A stretch of 64,000 nucleotides of DNA from Homarus americanus. Its lineage: Eukaryota > Arthropoda > Malacostraca > Decapoda > Nephropidae. Of the stretch, positions 1 to 17,849 are shown piece after piece. Both the position numbers and the translations under genes were made by a program. Position 1 is the stretch's first letter; every line of letters begins with the position of its first letter. The stretch spans positions 4,604,965 through 4,668,964 of the forward strand of contig NW_024753828.1 of NCBI RefSeq assembly GCF_018991925.1. The letters are read 5' to 3'. Under the pieces are notes generated by a model. It was not told the DNA's origin, made no database searches, and saw nothing but the letters and a program-made list of their open reading frames with translations.

Positions 1-129
1 TTTATTATTATTGTTGTTGTTGTTGTCTTGGTGACAGTACTTAGTGTCAAGGACCTGTAAACCCCACGACTCGGCTATATTCCTACCTACAGGTGGATCT
101 GAGGCACTCTCTTTTTCCTGACTTAATGA

Positions 130-2158
130 TCTGGAACAAATAATTAAACACCCTACATGCACGTGGTCCAGATCGACACGATCAACTTACTAACATTCTT
201 GATCTTTGTTTTACCTCTAACCCCTCATACTATTCATACTCAATTTCTGCCCCCTTAGGGTCTTCTGGTCACAGTCTTATCTCTATTAAATCAAACTGGG
301 TACGACCACCTCCCCTACCCCCTCTACACGTCAACTATGGCACTATTGGAGGGCAAACTGGCAATCCTTGTGAGAATTCTTCTCCGACTTTCCCTGGGAT
401 GAATGTTGCTTTTCCCCTCGGGATGCCTCGGTATGTGCTGACAGCATTGCTGGGGTTATACAGGGTGGTATGAGTGGGTTTATCCCATCTTCTACCAAAA
501 CTTTCACTTTACAATCATGGTTTGATCGCTCCTGCTCTCTTGCATGTAGGGAGAGAGATAGGGCGTATCAGGTTATGAAGCTATCTCCTCCTATTTCCCA
601 CTCCTCTTTCGTTACTTCTAGGAATCGTTGTAAAGCTATTCTTCGTTGGGCCAAGCGAAATTTTATAAGAAAGAAAGACCGCTGTCCTGACTAATTCTTC
701 TTCTAGTACAGTAAATCCTTCTGGTCCTTAACCAAAAACATCTGTAATAACTTCTGCACTCCCTCTTTTCCTCCTCTCTTCCTACCTGATAACTCTATAG
801 CCAACTCTCCCCCTGATGAAGCCAATCTCTTTGGCACCTCAATCTCCTCTAACTCCACCTTAGACGATTCCAACTCTATCCCTCCTACTCCTGCTCCTAT
901 TGAACATATGCACTTTCCTATAATCTCCACTCGTAGGGTCGCTGGTGTGTTATCCAGGTTGGATGTGAGTAAGGTGCATGGACCGGACGGAATACCCCCT
1001 CATGTTCTGAGGGACTGTGCTGAAGTTTTGACCCCTGTGATTGCTCGCCTCTTTCGCCTTTGCCTCAAAACCCAAACTTTTCCTTCTTCTTGGAAGCATG
1101 CCTCGGTGCAGCCCATCCCGAAGAAGGGTGACCATTCTACTGGGGTAATCCCTCTAACTATCGCCCCATTGCCCTAACTTCATCCCTCTCTAAGATTTTT
1201 TAAACTATCTTAAACTCTCATTTTCTCCGTCACCTTGAACGCCATTCTCTTTTGTCGGATCACCAGTATGGCTTTCGCTAGTCGAGAACTGTATGTGTTC
1301 TGGGTATCAAGTTCTATCTACAGGAGCGAACACAAACACCTGTAGAGTTTTCGTAGGTTCTATTTCCTGGATAAACAAAGGTACACAAGGAAGGTGGCGC
1401 TCCTTACTCTGTCTGGGGGGTCAACTAGCCTTTCGGGCGACATGTGGTAAGTGATACATTAGCAGCTTCCATATGTCGCCAGGCACATTAATTAAGCATG
1501 TGGGACATGGTATATACATTGCCACACTCTACTAGCTAGGCTGAATAAATAGTGTATATAAATGGAGCACATACATAATATACATACAGCATACAAGATC
1601 TACTGGTGATCTGCTCTCCTACTGCACCCATCCTTGTCATCCTCTCTTAGGGATAATGGGGAAACTTTCGTCGTGACCCTTGACATCTCCAAAGCATTTG
1701 ACAGGGTATGGCACAAATCTTTGCTTTCTAAACTTCCCTCTTATGGTTCCTTTCCCTCACTTTATTATCTTATTTCTAGCTTCCTTGAGCACCGATCCAT
1801 AGCAGTTGTTGTCGAGGGATCGATCTCTCGCTCTTTCTCTACCAATAGTGGTGTCCCACAGGGTTCTGTTCTTTCACCTACTCTCTTCCTTCATTTTATC
1901 AATAATTTACTTCACACTTCGACTAATTATATCCATTCTTACGCTGATAATTCTACTCTTCTTCACATTCCCCTTCCCCCTAATTCTCAAACTAGATCTG
2001 TTTCTAGAGCTGATATCATTATATCTATCAATGCGGATCTGTGCAGCATCTCCGACTGGGGAGGTAGAAACTTGGTTAAATTCAATAGTAATAAAACACA
2101 GTATTTACCAATTACACTTTCAAAAATAGAAGATCTTCCACCAATCATATTTGCTTAA
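130..2158 (+). mobile_element. Jockey-like non-LTR retrotransposon (LINE A), decayed and interrupted
   Basis: This is a remnant of a LINE ORF2. Around 170-300 the translation reads like the end of an apurinic-type endonuclease (ILDLCFTSNPSYYSYSISAP, then GHSLIS). At 908-1130 it reads DGIPPHVLRDCAEVL and PIPKKGD, the start of a reverse transcriptase. At 1634-2158 it continues with LDISKAFDRVWHKSLLSKLP, GVPQGSVLSPTLF and a degenerate catalytic box SYADN instead of YADD. Frames shift several times and about 320 bp of foreign sequence splits the RT. I recall very similar Jockey-annotated RTs as abundant in decapods. The copy is inactive. Confidence 0.85.
1308..1625. mobile_element. Insertion inside LINE A (LTR-like or unknown)
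   Basis: RT homology stops near 1305 and resumes near 1634 at the next expected residues, so about 320 bp is inserted. The insert has a TATA-like stretch near 1550-1565 (gtgtatataaatggag), as solo LTRs often do. I found no clean target-site duplication and no coding sequence, so the class is open. Confidence 0.45.
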
Positions 2159-2255
2159 ATAATGAAGAAAATTATAATAATGAATTGGCAACTCAACTAC
2201 AACCACAGCTACCACAAGATTCTCACATCAATTTTTCTTCATTATTTAAGCAAAT
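2149..2255. repeat. Near-perfect hairpin-forming inverted repeat
   Basis: 2149-2171 and 2233-2255 are reverse complements over 23 bp (left arm begins ATTTGCTTAAATAATG), separated by about 61 bp. The repeat lies just after the last recognisable RT sequence of LINE A. Confidence 0.85.
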
Positions 2256-2330
2256 GTGCGAATATTTGGAAACTTTTCTTAATCTAAAATAATGATGAAT
2301 AATTTATTATTATTAAAATACTATCTTTGG

Positions 2331-2811
2331 TGTTGTGGGGTTCAGGATGTTTGGGTTCACACTCAGGATGGGGTGGAGAAAGGAAACTCACAATGTGCTC
2401 TCTGTATACATGTTGTATTGGATGTACAATGCAGCTTGGTGCTGGGAAGGCAGCATGGTTACAAGCGTGATGTAGAGAGAGCTGGTTGGTGAGGACGCTC
2501 AGAGAAGGACAGCTTGTGGGTCGCCATGCTCGCCGGCGGGAGAGAGGACCGCCAGGCAGCGGAGGAGGAGCGAGGGCCGCCAGGCAGCGGCGGAGGAGGA
2601 GGTGTTGCTGGCTGGTTGGTGGAGGTAGAAAGAGAGTGATCACCACGAGGTCAGGTCTTAAATAGCGGGGGTAGGCGTGGCTTAGTAGTTGACCCCCGCT
2701 CCGTGGTGTATGGCGGTGCTGGTTGACCTCGACTACGAGGCACACACTGGGGAATTGGTGGGGTCGGCTACTTAGCGACAAACAGCGTTTGTAGGGGAGA
2801 ATTCCACTACA
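2331..2811 (+). repeat. LTR-like dispersed repeat, copy 1
   Basis: It begins TGTTGTGG and ends TCCACTACA. A diverged second copy lies at 17461-17846 with the same start (TGTTGT), a shared internal stretch (ACTCAGGATGG, then AAGGAAACTC) and the same end (TGTAGGGGAGA, then CCACTACA). TG...CA ends suit a solo LTR, but flanking duplications were not found and no internal region is present. Confidence 0.45.
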
Positions 2812-3679
2812 GTGTGTTTAATATTTATCCTGACAGTGATACAGCCGAAAATAAATCACCAAGCACAATCACTTTTACATACAGCCTTCCTTCACCAAGC
2901 ATTGCCACGAAAAATTGCCAGTACGAGACCCAGGTTGGGTCGCTGGATCTTTTACTGGCTGTACCTCCTATTTACCTTCTCAAGAAAAACTCCACAGTAT
3001 TGTGACACAATTTCTTTTTGTTTCTCGTCCTTATTTCTCAAACCATTTCCCCAAGGTTCTCTAAGCCCCACGCTTCAATGATACAACGCCCACGTCAGTA
3101 GGAAATGTCGGGAAGTGGGAGGAGAGAAAGAATTATATTTTAAATGTTGCAATGCTCATGTTACACGGAAACTTTTATGAAGCGTAAGTTTCTTGGGCGG
3201 GGAGGGCCGGTGTGATGGCTAGTACCACACAGACACCTGTACAGGCAACACACAGGAGGAAGTGTGATACACAGCTGTGTACGTATATATAGATATATAT
3301 ATATTCCACTGTATATACAGTGTATATAATATACATTCACACCTGACCTTCTGAGCATCGCCCACCGTTCAGTATCTGCCTCTGTTGCCCACCTCAAGCT
3401 TCATATCAGAGGTATTTAGTATTTTGTTTCTCTCTCTCTCTCTCTCCATATTGACTGCGATGACCTTAGGGCCACACTTTTTATACATGGTACATCTTGT
3501 TGAAGACGTACTATATCCTGTTACCGTCGGTCTTCATGTACTGTATCCTGCCGTGGTGCCTCGAGCATCCACAAAGTCAACATTTCAAAGTTGCTTTTGA
3601 TTAATTGGTGGAAAAAAAGGTTGAAAGGTGTTACTATATCCATTATGTGTGTCGAGTTCTTGTCATGTAACAGAGCCGA

Positions 3680-5573
3680 TACATGCCTGGCAGAGCATCA
3701 GGCAGGACACATGTGCCTGGCAGAGCATCAGGGAGGTCACATGTGCCTGATAGAGGATCAGGGAGGACACAGGTGTCTGGTAGAGGATCAGGGAGGACAC
3801 ATGTGTCTGGTAGAGGATCAGGGAGGACACAGGTGTCTGGTAGAGGATCAGGGAGGACACATGTGTCTGTTAGAGGATCAGGCAGGACACATGTGTCTGG
3901 TAGAGGTTCAGGGAGGACACATGTGTCTGGTAGAGGATCAGGAAGGACACATGTGTCTGGTAGAGGATCAGGGAGGACACATGTGTCTGGTAGAGGATCA
4001 GGGAGGACACATGTGTCTGGTAGAGGATCAGGCAGGACACATGTGTCTGGTAGAGGATCAGGGAGGACACATGTGTCTGGTAGAGGATCAGGGAGGACAC
4101 ATGTGTCTGGTAGAGGATCAGGGAGGACACATGTGTCTGGTAGAGGATCAGGGAGGACACATGTGTCTGGTAGAGGATCAGGGAGGACACATGTGTCTGG
4201 TAGAGGATCAGGGAGGACACATGTGTCTGGTAGAGGATCAGGGAGGACACATGTGTCTGGTAGAGGATCAGGGAGGACACAGGCGTCTGGTAGAGGATCA
4301 GGGAGGACACAGGCGTCTGGTAGAGTATCAAGCAGGACACAGGCGTCTGGTAGAGTATCAGGCAGGACACAGGTGTCTGGTAGAGTATCAGGCAGGACAC
4401 AGGTGTCTGGTAGAGTATCAGGCAGGACACAGGTGTCTGATAGAGTATCAGGCAGGACACAGGTGTCTGATAGAGTATCAGGCAGGGCGTCTGGTAGAGT
4501 ATCACAGGACACATGTCTGGTAGAGTATCAGGCAGGACACAGGTGTCTGGTAGAGTATCAGGCAGGACACAGGTGTCTGGTAGAGTATCAGGCAGGACAC
4601 AGGTGTCTGGTAGAGTATCAGGGTGGGTAGAGTATCAGGCAGGACACAGGTGTCTGGTAGAGTATCAGGCAGGACACAGGCATCTGGTAGAGTATCAGGC
4701 AGGACACAGGTGCCTGGTAGAGTATCAGGCAGGACACAGGCGTCTGGTAGAGTATCAGGCAGGACACAGGCGTCTGGTAGAGTATCAGGCAGGACACAGG
4801 TGTCTGGTAGAGTATCAGGCAGGACACAGGTGTCTGGTAGAGTATCAGGCAGGACACAGGTGCCTGGTAGAGTATCAGGCAGGACACAGGTGTCTGGTAG
4901 AGTATCAGGCAGGACACAGGTGTCTGGTAGAGTATCAGGCAGGACACAGGTGTCTGGTAGAGTATCAGGCAGGACACAGGTGCCTGGTAGAGTATCAGGC
5001 AGGACACAGGTGCCTGGTAGAGTATCAGGCAGACACAGAGAGTATCAGGCAGGACACAGGTGTCTGGTAGAGTATCAGGCAGGACACAGGTGTCTGGTAG
5101 AGTATCAGGCAGGACACAGGTGTCTGGTAGAGTATCAGGCAGGACACAGGTGTCTGGTAGAGTATCAGGCAGGACACAGGTGCCTGGTAGAGTATCAGGC
5201 AGGACACAGGTGTCTGGTAGAGTATCAGGCAGGACACAGGCGTCTGGTAGAGTATCAGGCAGGACACAGGTGCCTGGTAGAGTATCAGGCAGGACACAGG
5301 CGTCTGGTAGAGTATCAGGCAGGACACAGGCGTCTGGTAGAGTATCAGGCAGGACACAGGTGTCTGGTAGAGTATCAGGCAGGACACAGGCGTCTGGTAG
5401 AGTATCAGGGAGGACACATGTGTCTGGTAGAGTATCAGGCAGGACACAGGTGTCTGGTAGAGTATCAGGCAGGACACAGGTGTCTGGTAGAGTATCAGGC
5501 AGGACACAGGTGTCTGGTAGAGTATCAGGCAGGACACAGGTGTCTGGTAGAGTATCAGGCAGGACACACACTA
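3680..5573. repeat. 30-bp minisatellite, about 63 units
   Basis: This is a tandem array of a 30-bp unit with core TCTGGTAGAGKATCAGG followed by a GGACACA-type half. There are two blocks. About 3680-4320 carries GGATCAGGGAGG/CATGTG units. About 4320-5573 carries GTATCAGGCAGG/CAGGTG units, with a few short indels near 4485-4515, 4620 and 5030. Because 30 is divisible by 3 and the unit lacks stops in several frames, long open frames occur on both strands; these are not genes. Confidence 0.97.
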
Positions 5574-5676
5574 TGAACCAGACTCACAAAGGCTCGAGCG
5601 ACGATCATAATTTTTTTTATAAATAAAGTCGTAGATAATTGACCTAACTGTTTGACTTAGGATAAATTTGAGATTA

Positions 5677-6805
5677 TCGTACGTTCATAGTCATTATACG
5701 TTATTGCCATTGTACGTTCATAGTCATCGTACATTCATAGTATTTGTATGTTTATAGTCATTGTACGTTCATAGTCATTGTACGTTCGTTCATTGTACGT
5801 TGATAGTCATTGTACGTTCGTTCATTGTACGTTGATAGGCATTGTACGTTCAGTCATTGTACGTTCAGTCATTGTACATCCATATTCATTGTACGTTGAT
5901 AGTCATTGTATGTTGATAGTCATTGTACGTTCAGTCATTGTACGTTTATAGTCATTGTATGTTTAAGGTCACAATACGTTTATAGACATTGTACGTTCAG
6001 TCATTGTACGCTCATTCATTGTACGTTCAGTCATTGTACATTCAGTCATTATGCGTTCAGTCATTGTACGTGCATATTCATTGTACGTTCAGCCATTGTA
6101 CGTTTAGTCATTGTATGTTGATAGTCATTGTACAGTCAGTCATTGTACGTCTAGTCATTGTACGTTGTTTTTCATTGTACGTTCAGCTATTGTACAGTCA
6201 TAGTCATTATACGTTGATAATCATTGTATGTTCCATTGTACATTCAACCATTGTACGTGCAGTCATTGTACGTTGATAGCCATTGTACGTTCAGTCATTG
6301 TTCATTCAACCAATGTACATTCAGTCAGTGTACGCTGATAGTCATTGTACGTTCAATCATTGTACATTCATAGTCATTGTACGTTGATAGTCATTGTACG
6401 TTCATAGTCATTGTACGTTCATAGTCATTGCACGTTCAGTCATTGTACGTGCATAGTCATTGTACGTTGATAGTCATTGTACGTGCATAGTCATTGTACG
6501 TTGATAGTCATTGTACGTTCAGTCATTGTACATTGATAGTCATTGTACGTTCAGTCATTGTGCATTTATAGTCATTGTACGTTGATAGTCATTGTACGTT
6601 CAGTCATTGTACGTTGATAGTCATTGTACGCTCAGTCATTGTGCATTCATAGCCATTGTACGTTCATAGTCATTGTACGTTGATAGTAAATGTACGTCGA
6701 TAGTCATTGTACGTTCAGTCATTGTACATTCATAGTCATTGTATGTTGATAGTCATTGTATGTTAATAGTCATTTTACGTTGATAGTCATTGTACATTCA
6801 CCTGA
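5677..6805. repeat. 15-18-bp minisatellite (GTCATTGTACGTT core)
   Basis: About 65-70 irregular units of GTCATTGTACGTT followed by GATA, CATA or CA, alternating between roughly 15 and 17-18 bp. The array begins about 100 bp after the 30-bp minisatellite and ends at a CCTGAGACAAC boundary. Confidence 0.95.
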
Positions 6806-6892
6806 GACAACATAAACGACAAGCTGTAGTGTTAAGACTGTGACGTTGTGTTGTAACTGGTGTGTGTTGAGGCAGCAGCAGAGACTGTTAAT

Positions 6893-7258
6893 GGACTTTT
6901 TTTTTCATAGAGAAAGGAGGGGTGAAAGAAGATTAGAGGGGGGAGGAAGGAAGTTATAGTCCGGAAATTGAAAAAGTTTATGGGGAGGTAAGAGAGGGCG
7001 GGCTGACAGCCTAGCTAAGCTAATAGTGTGTTAGGGTTGTGTCATGGGTTAGTCATGGGTGTTTTAAGGGCCTTATTTCATATTCCGCCGACCCTACTGG
7101 CGGATGTTGGTCTAGGGAGGTTGTCTATTGCCTGGCAGTGTTGATCGGGGGTGGTAATGGACCTTTTGAGATTTGGTAACTTTTTGGGAACCATGTATGG
7201 TTGTTGTCGTTATCTGGTGGGAGTCTTTGAAGGAGTTCTTGCTCTGATCGTTCTATCT
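6893..7258 (+). repeat. Left arm of long inverted repeat
   Basis: This sequence reappears in reverse complement at 12404-12796. Shared landmarks include GAGAAAGGAGGGGTGAAAG, AGAGAGGGCGGGCTGAC, CCGACCCTACTGGCGGATG and TTGGGAACCATGTATGG. The arms are about 5.1 kb apart and diverged by substitutions and small indels. Confidence 0.9.
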
Positions 7259-7740
7259 TTTGCCAGATTCTGCTGGCCAGGGTGTGCAGCTGCTGGTTGA
7301 TGGGTTTCATTCTCAGGTCTCTATGTATATCGGCTGTGGTTCTGGTGAAGAGGTATCTTTCACCTGTGACGATTTTAATATTTGAGTGGTGCTCATAGTA
7401 TGAAGAGGTATTGCTGGGTTAGTTAATATCGGTGTGATAAATGATGTCACTAGGCGGAGTTTTATTTTCTTAGGAAGCGCTTTAAAGTGGTATAGTTTTT
7501 TCAGCTCTCTTTTTGCTTTTTCCTTCCTGATGTGGAATGGAGGTAGTGAAGCCGTATTTGGGGGAGGGGTGGGGGGGGGGGAGTAATTTATTGCTGTGGC
7601 TCAGGTTAGTCTGTTGAAAGTGCTTCTCTGTCACACGAGCGGTAAAGTAAAGTTTCACATTGGGTATTTTCAATCTCCATAATGTCTGGGGATAAACCTA
7701 TGTACAGTATGTAGTTAATTTATTACTCTAATCTAAGCTT

Positions 7741-7995
7741 TGGTTCATAAGGAGTGCGGAGGTTGAGTGGATATACTACTCGCGTCCTGTTTCAGGGGTT
7801 AGTGGTTCGATACCCAAGCATTTCTAGTTCGCCAAGCAGTAAATGGGTACTTAAGTTTACAAATTCGGGAAGTGAATGCGGTCGAGTGAAGTACCGGCCA
7901 TGCTGCCTCCTTGTGTACAGAAGGCCTAGAATTACAGTGTGCCGTATCCATACTGTACCCATGGGCCCAATTTACACATAACATAGCGGGAACAT
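7741..7995 (+). mobile_element. tRNA-derived SINE (SINE1)
   Basis: Pol III-like boxes lie at the 5' end: an A-box-like GGTTGAGTGGATA and a B-box-like GTGGTTCGATACCC. A shared SINE core (CAAGCAGTAAATGGGTAC) follows at about 7833. The core recurs in the SINE copies at 10.4 and 11.4 kb. The copy ends about 100 bp before the first AADAT exon. Confidence 0.6.
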
Positions 7996-8103
7996 TTGAT
8001 ATACAGACCTATAATAATTAGGACCTTAAGTAAACATCTTAGAGCCAGTATTCACATTCTCCAGCAGTAAAATAAAACGGTGGCTGCCTGACGCTGCGAA
8101 ATT

Positions 8104-14279
<6,176 letters not shown>

Positions 14280-14317
14280 ACAAGTGAACTGGACAGTTAC
14301 TTTAATCTGCCAATTAA

Positions 14318-14474
14318 TCTCTCTCTCTCTCTCTCTCATTTACCAGTATACAGTCTATCTGTCAATCTATACCTATCTATCTATCCATCTATCAGTCTAT
14401 GTCTATATCTATCTATCTATCAATCTATATCTATCTATCTATCCATCTATGTCTATATCTATCTATCTATTAAT
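14318..14474. repeat. (TC)n and (TATC)n microsatellites
   Basis: A short TC run (14319-14337) is followed by interrupted TATC tetranucleotides to about 14474, in the presumed 3' UTR or flank of AADAT. Confidence 0.9.
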
Positions 14475-14659
14475 ATGTCTATCTAGCACCTTGCATATTT
14501 TTTCTATACGTTAAGATGTAAGTTTTATCTCAATGTTTCAATTCTTATTAAGATTTGTAATAATATTTAATTTTAGTGGACATAAGGAATAATTTGTAAT
14601 GTGTTGTTATTATTATTATTGATGTTACTACGACTACTTCTAATGTAATGGTCATGATA

Positions 14660-15330
14660 AGAGCTAACCTGAAAACCTTAAGGATTCATATTACGCTCAA
14701 ACGTCCACAAAACCTTCTGAGTCTCCCAGTGGAAACGTCCCCCGTTTTCTCTGTTCCTTGATGACGTCATCGATAAGCCGTCTTTGTTTAGACGCTGTAT
14801 GTTGGGATCTGTTGCCATCCAACCCTTTGTAATCAATTTAATTTTGCTTTCGATAGCCGAGTCAGAGCATTGTTAGTTGAGATAATAGTAGAGAATGAAA
14901 ATGAGTTCATAGATTGAAGAAGCCGCAAGTCCGGAAAACCGTGGGGGCAAACTTTTTCGGAGTGAGGGTTGTAAACTCTTGGAACAATCTACCAGAGAGT
15001 GTTGTGACGGCACCGAGTGTGAGCTCTTTCAAGAGAAGACTTGGGTTTCAGGAGCCCGCCCAGTATTTGCCAACAGTGCTGGGAGAGACGTGATCCATCG
15101 CCCGGGCGGCAGCGAGCCGACCTTTTGGTGAAGAATATAAAGGAAAAGAGTCGTGACCGATCGCCCAGAATGAAAATGAGCCGATAGTCTCAATTTCAAT
15201 AAAAGTAAAAAAGTAAAATTAATTCATCGGAATAGGAGTAGGTGGACTCCCTGGCCTAGTTTGAGTGAGGGTGCCGCGGGCATTTCAACCGTTAGTAAGT
15301 GCCCGTCCCTTCATCCATACAGGTCCCTAA
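14660..15330 (+). repeat. Dispersed repeat R, copy 1 (split by a LINE B fragment)
   Basis: Three segments match the reverse strand elsewhere: 14660-14758 matches about 39340-39470, 14790-14912 matches 35215-35345, and 15187-15330 matches about 35090-35190. Here they are contiguous except for a LINE B insertion at 14913-15166. The class is unknown. Confidence 0.8.
14913..15187 (+). mobile_element. LINE family B 3' fragment with target-site duplication
   Basis: Truncated family B tail, from GCAAGTCCGGAAAACCGTG and AACTCTTGGAACAATCTACC to GTGACCGATCGCCC. It is flanked by a duplicated target at 14892-14912 and 15167-15187, which share AGAATGAAAATGAG and then 5 of 7 positions. Confidence 0.85.
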
Positions 15331-16084
15331 CGCAGCCTAGGCCGTGTCTGTAGCGTGGATGTTGTATCCACTATGTCTGGGGAGATGTCCGAGGTCCAGT
15401 AGGATCAGTTACCTTCGTGAGACCCGGCCGTCAGACACTTCAGACTACCTATAGCCCCCATAGCTGGCTCGTCTGGCCCTAACGCTCGGTCCACGAGGTG
15501 ACGCCGGATCACCAAGCCACACACCACTACCATCCCCCATCATTGGTGGATGAGTGTCTAACTCAATAGGGCTATTTGTGTGGTGGAATTAATCCACTGG
15601 GATCTCCAGAGTTCGTCCGATAGTACTCCATGGTGGCTGGACCCCATGGCTGTTGCTTGAGTAACACACCTGACGACTGAGTGTTGTAGTGGCAGTTGCC
15701 CTGGTCTTTATGGTGCTAAGTGACTATAATAGTTGTGTTATTGAGTATGTCCACCCAGTAGTGGTGTGAGTATGTTGAGCCTGAGGGCCTAGTACTAGAT
15801 TTCGTCTGTTAGTACAAATAAATTCTTTCTTCTAATTTCATATTCATGTTTAAATAAACTTTGTATTTGTATAATTGTGTCTATTATTTACCTCCAGTAT
15901 TTACCGTTATTTCTTCCCTATTGCTTGATACTATCATTACACCTACCCACGAGCCTCCTATCGTCACGCTACCAATGGTGATAAATATAAGAGTAAAAGG
16001 AATTGTTACTGGCACACACAGGCCCTCATAAATGGTGGGAGTTCAAGCCCTCATACTAATACTAACACTAATACTTAACTGTAA
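15331..16084. other. No recognisable feature
   Basis: No coding exon, RNA gene or repeat family that I can identify. It may be the continuation of repeat R. Confidence 0.5.
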
Positions 16085-17335
16085 TTTAACTTTCACTGCT
16101 TATGGATATTTGGACCAAAATTCTGGAACAGGGTGGTAATATCGACAGTATTTACCTAGATTTTGCCAAGGCTTTCGACAGTACCCCATGGAAGGATGAA
16201 AATTAAACTGGAAAGGTACGAGATTCGGGGAAATGTTCTAGAGTGGATTGGAGATTTTCTCCATGACCGCAAGCAGTGTGTGGTGATTAATGGCACAAAA
16301 TTATCAAGTGTACCCATCACAAGTGGGGTACTGCAGGGCAGTGTATTGGGCCCACTGTTGTTTGTCTGCTTCATAAATGCCATGCCTGACACTGTACATT
16401 CCTCCATACCACTGTTTGCGGATGACTCCAAATTACTGTATTTCGGGAAATAAAGAAGCAAACAGACTGTGAAGAGCTGCAGAAGGATCTCTGTGAGGTC
16501 CAAGAATGGTCAAAGAAATGGCTGCTGAGATTCAATGTCACGAAGTGTAAGAGGATGCACCTTGGGTGTACCAACGGTAAGGAGGCATATCATATGTCCC
16601 AACGGAACGAAGAAACTGCATTGAGACTGAATGTGAGAAGGACCTACTGTAGGTGTGTATGTTGACAATGAGCTGAAGTTCTCGGGCCATTGCGAGAAGG
16701 TAAATCAGGCAACTAAATTATTATGTCTTACAAGAAGGTCGTTCAGATATTTAGACGGTCCGCCCCTCATAATGATCTTCAAGAGTGAAGTGCTTCCCCA
16801 TCTGGAGTACTGTCACCCCATCTGGTCCCCGAGATATGCTAGGGACTGTCAGTTGGTTGAAAATGTTCATAGGAGAGCCACCAGACTGGTGCCTGCACTT
16901 CGGCACCTCAACTACCTTGAGAGATTGGAGCGCCTGAACTTGCCTAGCTTATACTACAGACTTGCACTCAGTCGAGTGCCCTTACCTGGAGGTGGTGGAC
17001 GCTTGCCCCACAAGGGGTCACAGCTCAAGGCTGAAGAAGCCGCAAGCCCAAAAAACTGTGAGGGGTAACTTTTCCGGAGTGAGAGTTGTGAACTCTTGGA
17101 ACAATCTGCCAGGAAGTGTTGTACTTTTTCTTACTTTTATCCTCTTCACCATTGATCGGCTCGTTAGCCGCTTGGGCGATAGGTCACAGCTCTGGTCTTC
17201 CTCCACCAGGCTTGACCAACACTGGAGCAGGTTCATGCCCAGTACCTGTCAACAGTGCCTGACAGAGACGTGACTGATCGCCCAAGCGGCTAACGAGCCG
17301 ACCAATGGTGAAGAGGATAAAATTAAAGGTAAAAT
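16085..17335 (+). mobile_element. LINE family B, 5'-truncated RT copy
   Basis: The RT reads DFAKAFDS near 16155, then FLHDRKQCVVINGTKLSSVP, GVLQGSVLGPLLFVCFINAMP and the catalytic box LFADDSK at about 16410-16435. Further on it reads HLEYCHPIWSPRYARDCQLV and FSGVRVVNSWNNLPGSV. It ends at the family 3' end (CGCCCAAGCGGCTAACGAGCC then GAAGAGGATAAAA). Several frameshifts make it a dead copy. L2/CR1-type is my best clade guess. Confidence 0.88.
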
Positions 17336-17460
17336 ATTAATCAATGACAACTATGCGCTGTTTTTGGGGAAGAAATGAAACCTACGCTGTCTATTATTTC
17401 CTTTGTTTTTCCCACAAACAACACAACGGTGACAGGTGTGTAGGGGTATCGAAATATTAA

Positions 17461-17846
17461 TGTTGTCTAGCACTCAGGATGGAAGGAAACTCTAATGTGG
17501 TTTTCTTGTATAATATAAGTTATATGATAGACAGTCTGGTGCTGGAGGTGCCGTGTGGTGAGGGGCCAGCGTGGAGCTTGCTGGAGGAGGTGTTGCTTGT
17601 TCAGGAAGATGGGCAGAATGAATTCTCAATGGAGAGACAGAGCTTATGTACCCAGCAGCAGCCGCCAGTCCTCTATGAATCATGTTGGGAAAACCCAGAA
17701 AGTTGCCGGTGAATAGTTTCGTTGCTAAACAACCGTACCATCTGGGGACAGCTCTCGCTTGGTTGCTAGGCGACGGCACGTCGGAATGCGTGGAGGTGCC
17801 GTGTGGTGGCTGTGGCTACGCAGTTGTAGGGGAGACGTCCACTACA
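17461..17846 (+). repeat. LTR-like dispersed repeat, copy 2
   Basis: Starts TGTTGTCTAGCACTCAGG and ends GTAGGGGAGACGTCCACTACA. Homologous to 2331-2811 but about 95 bp shorter. Confidence 0.45.
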
Positions 17847-17849
17847 GGT

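Noticed and set aside
2331..2811. Confident solo-LTR call
   Set aside because: The two copies share ends and TG...CA termini, but no target-site duplication or internal retroelement sequence was found, so it is listed only as LTR-like.
3591..5626. Several long ORFs (up to about 317 codons) on both strands
   Set aside because: They follow from a stop-free 30-bp unit whose length is divisible by three. No splice or start context, and the frames break at each unit indel.
3680..6805. CRISPR-like regular repeat spacing
   Set aside because: Units are directly tandem without unique spacers, and the host is a eukaryote.
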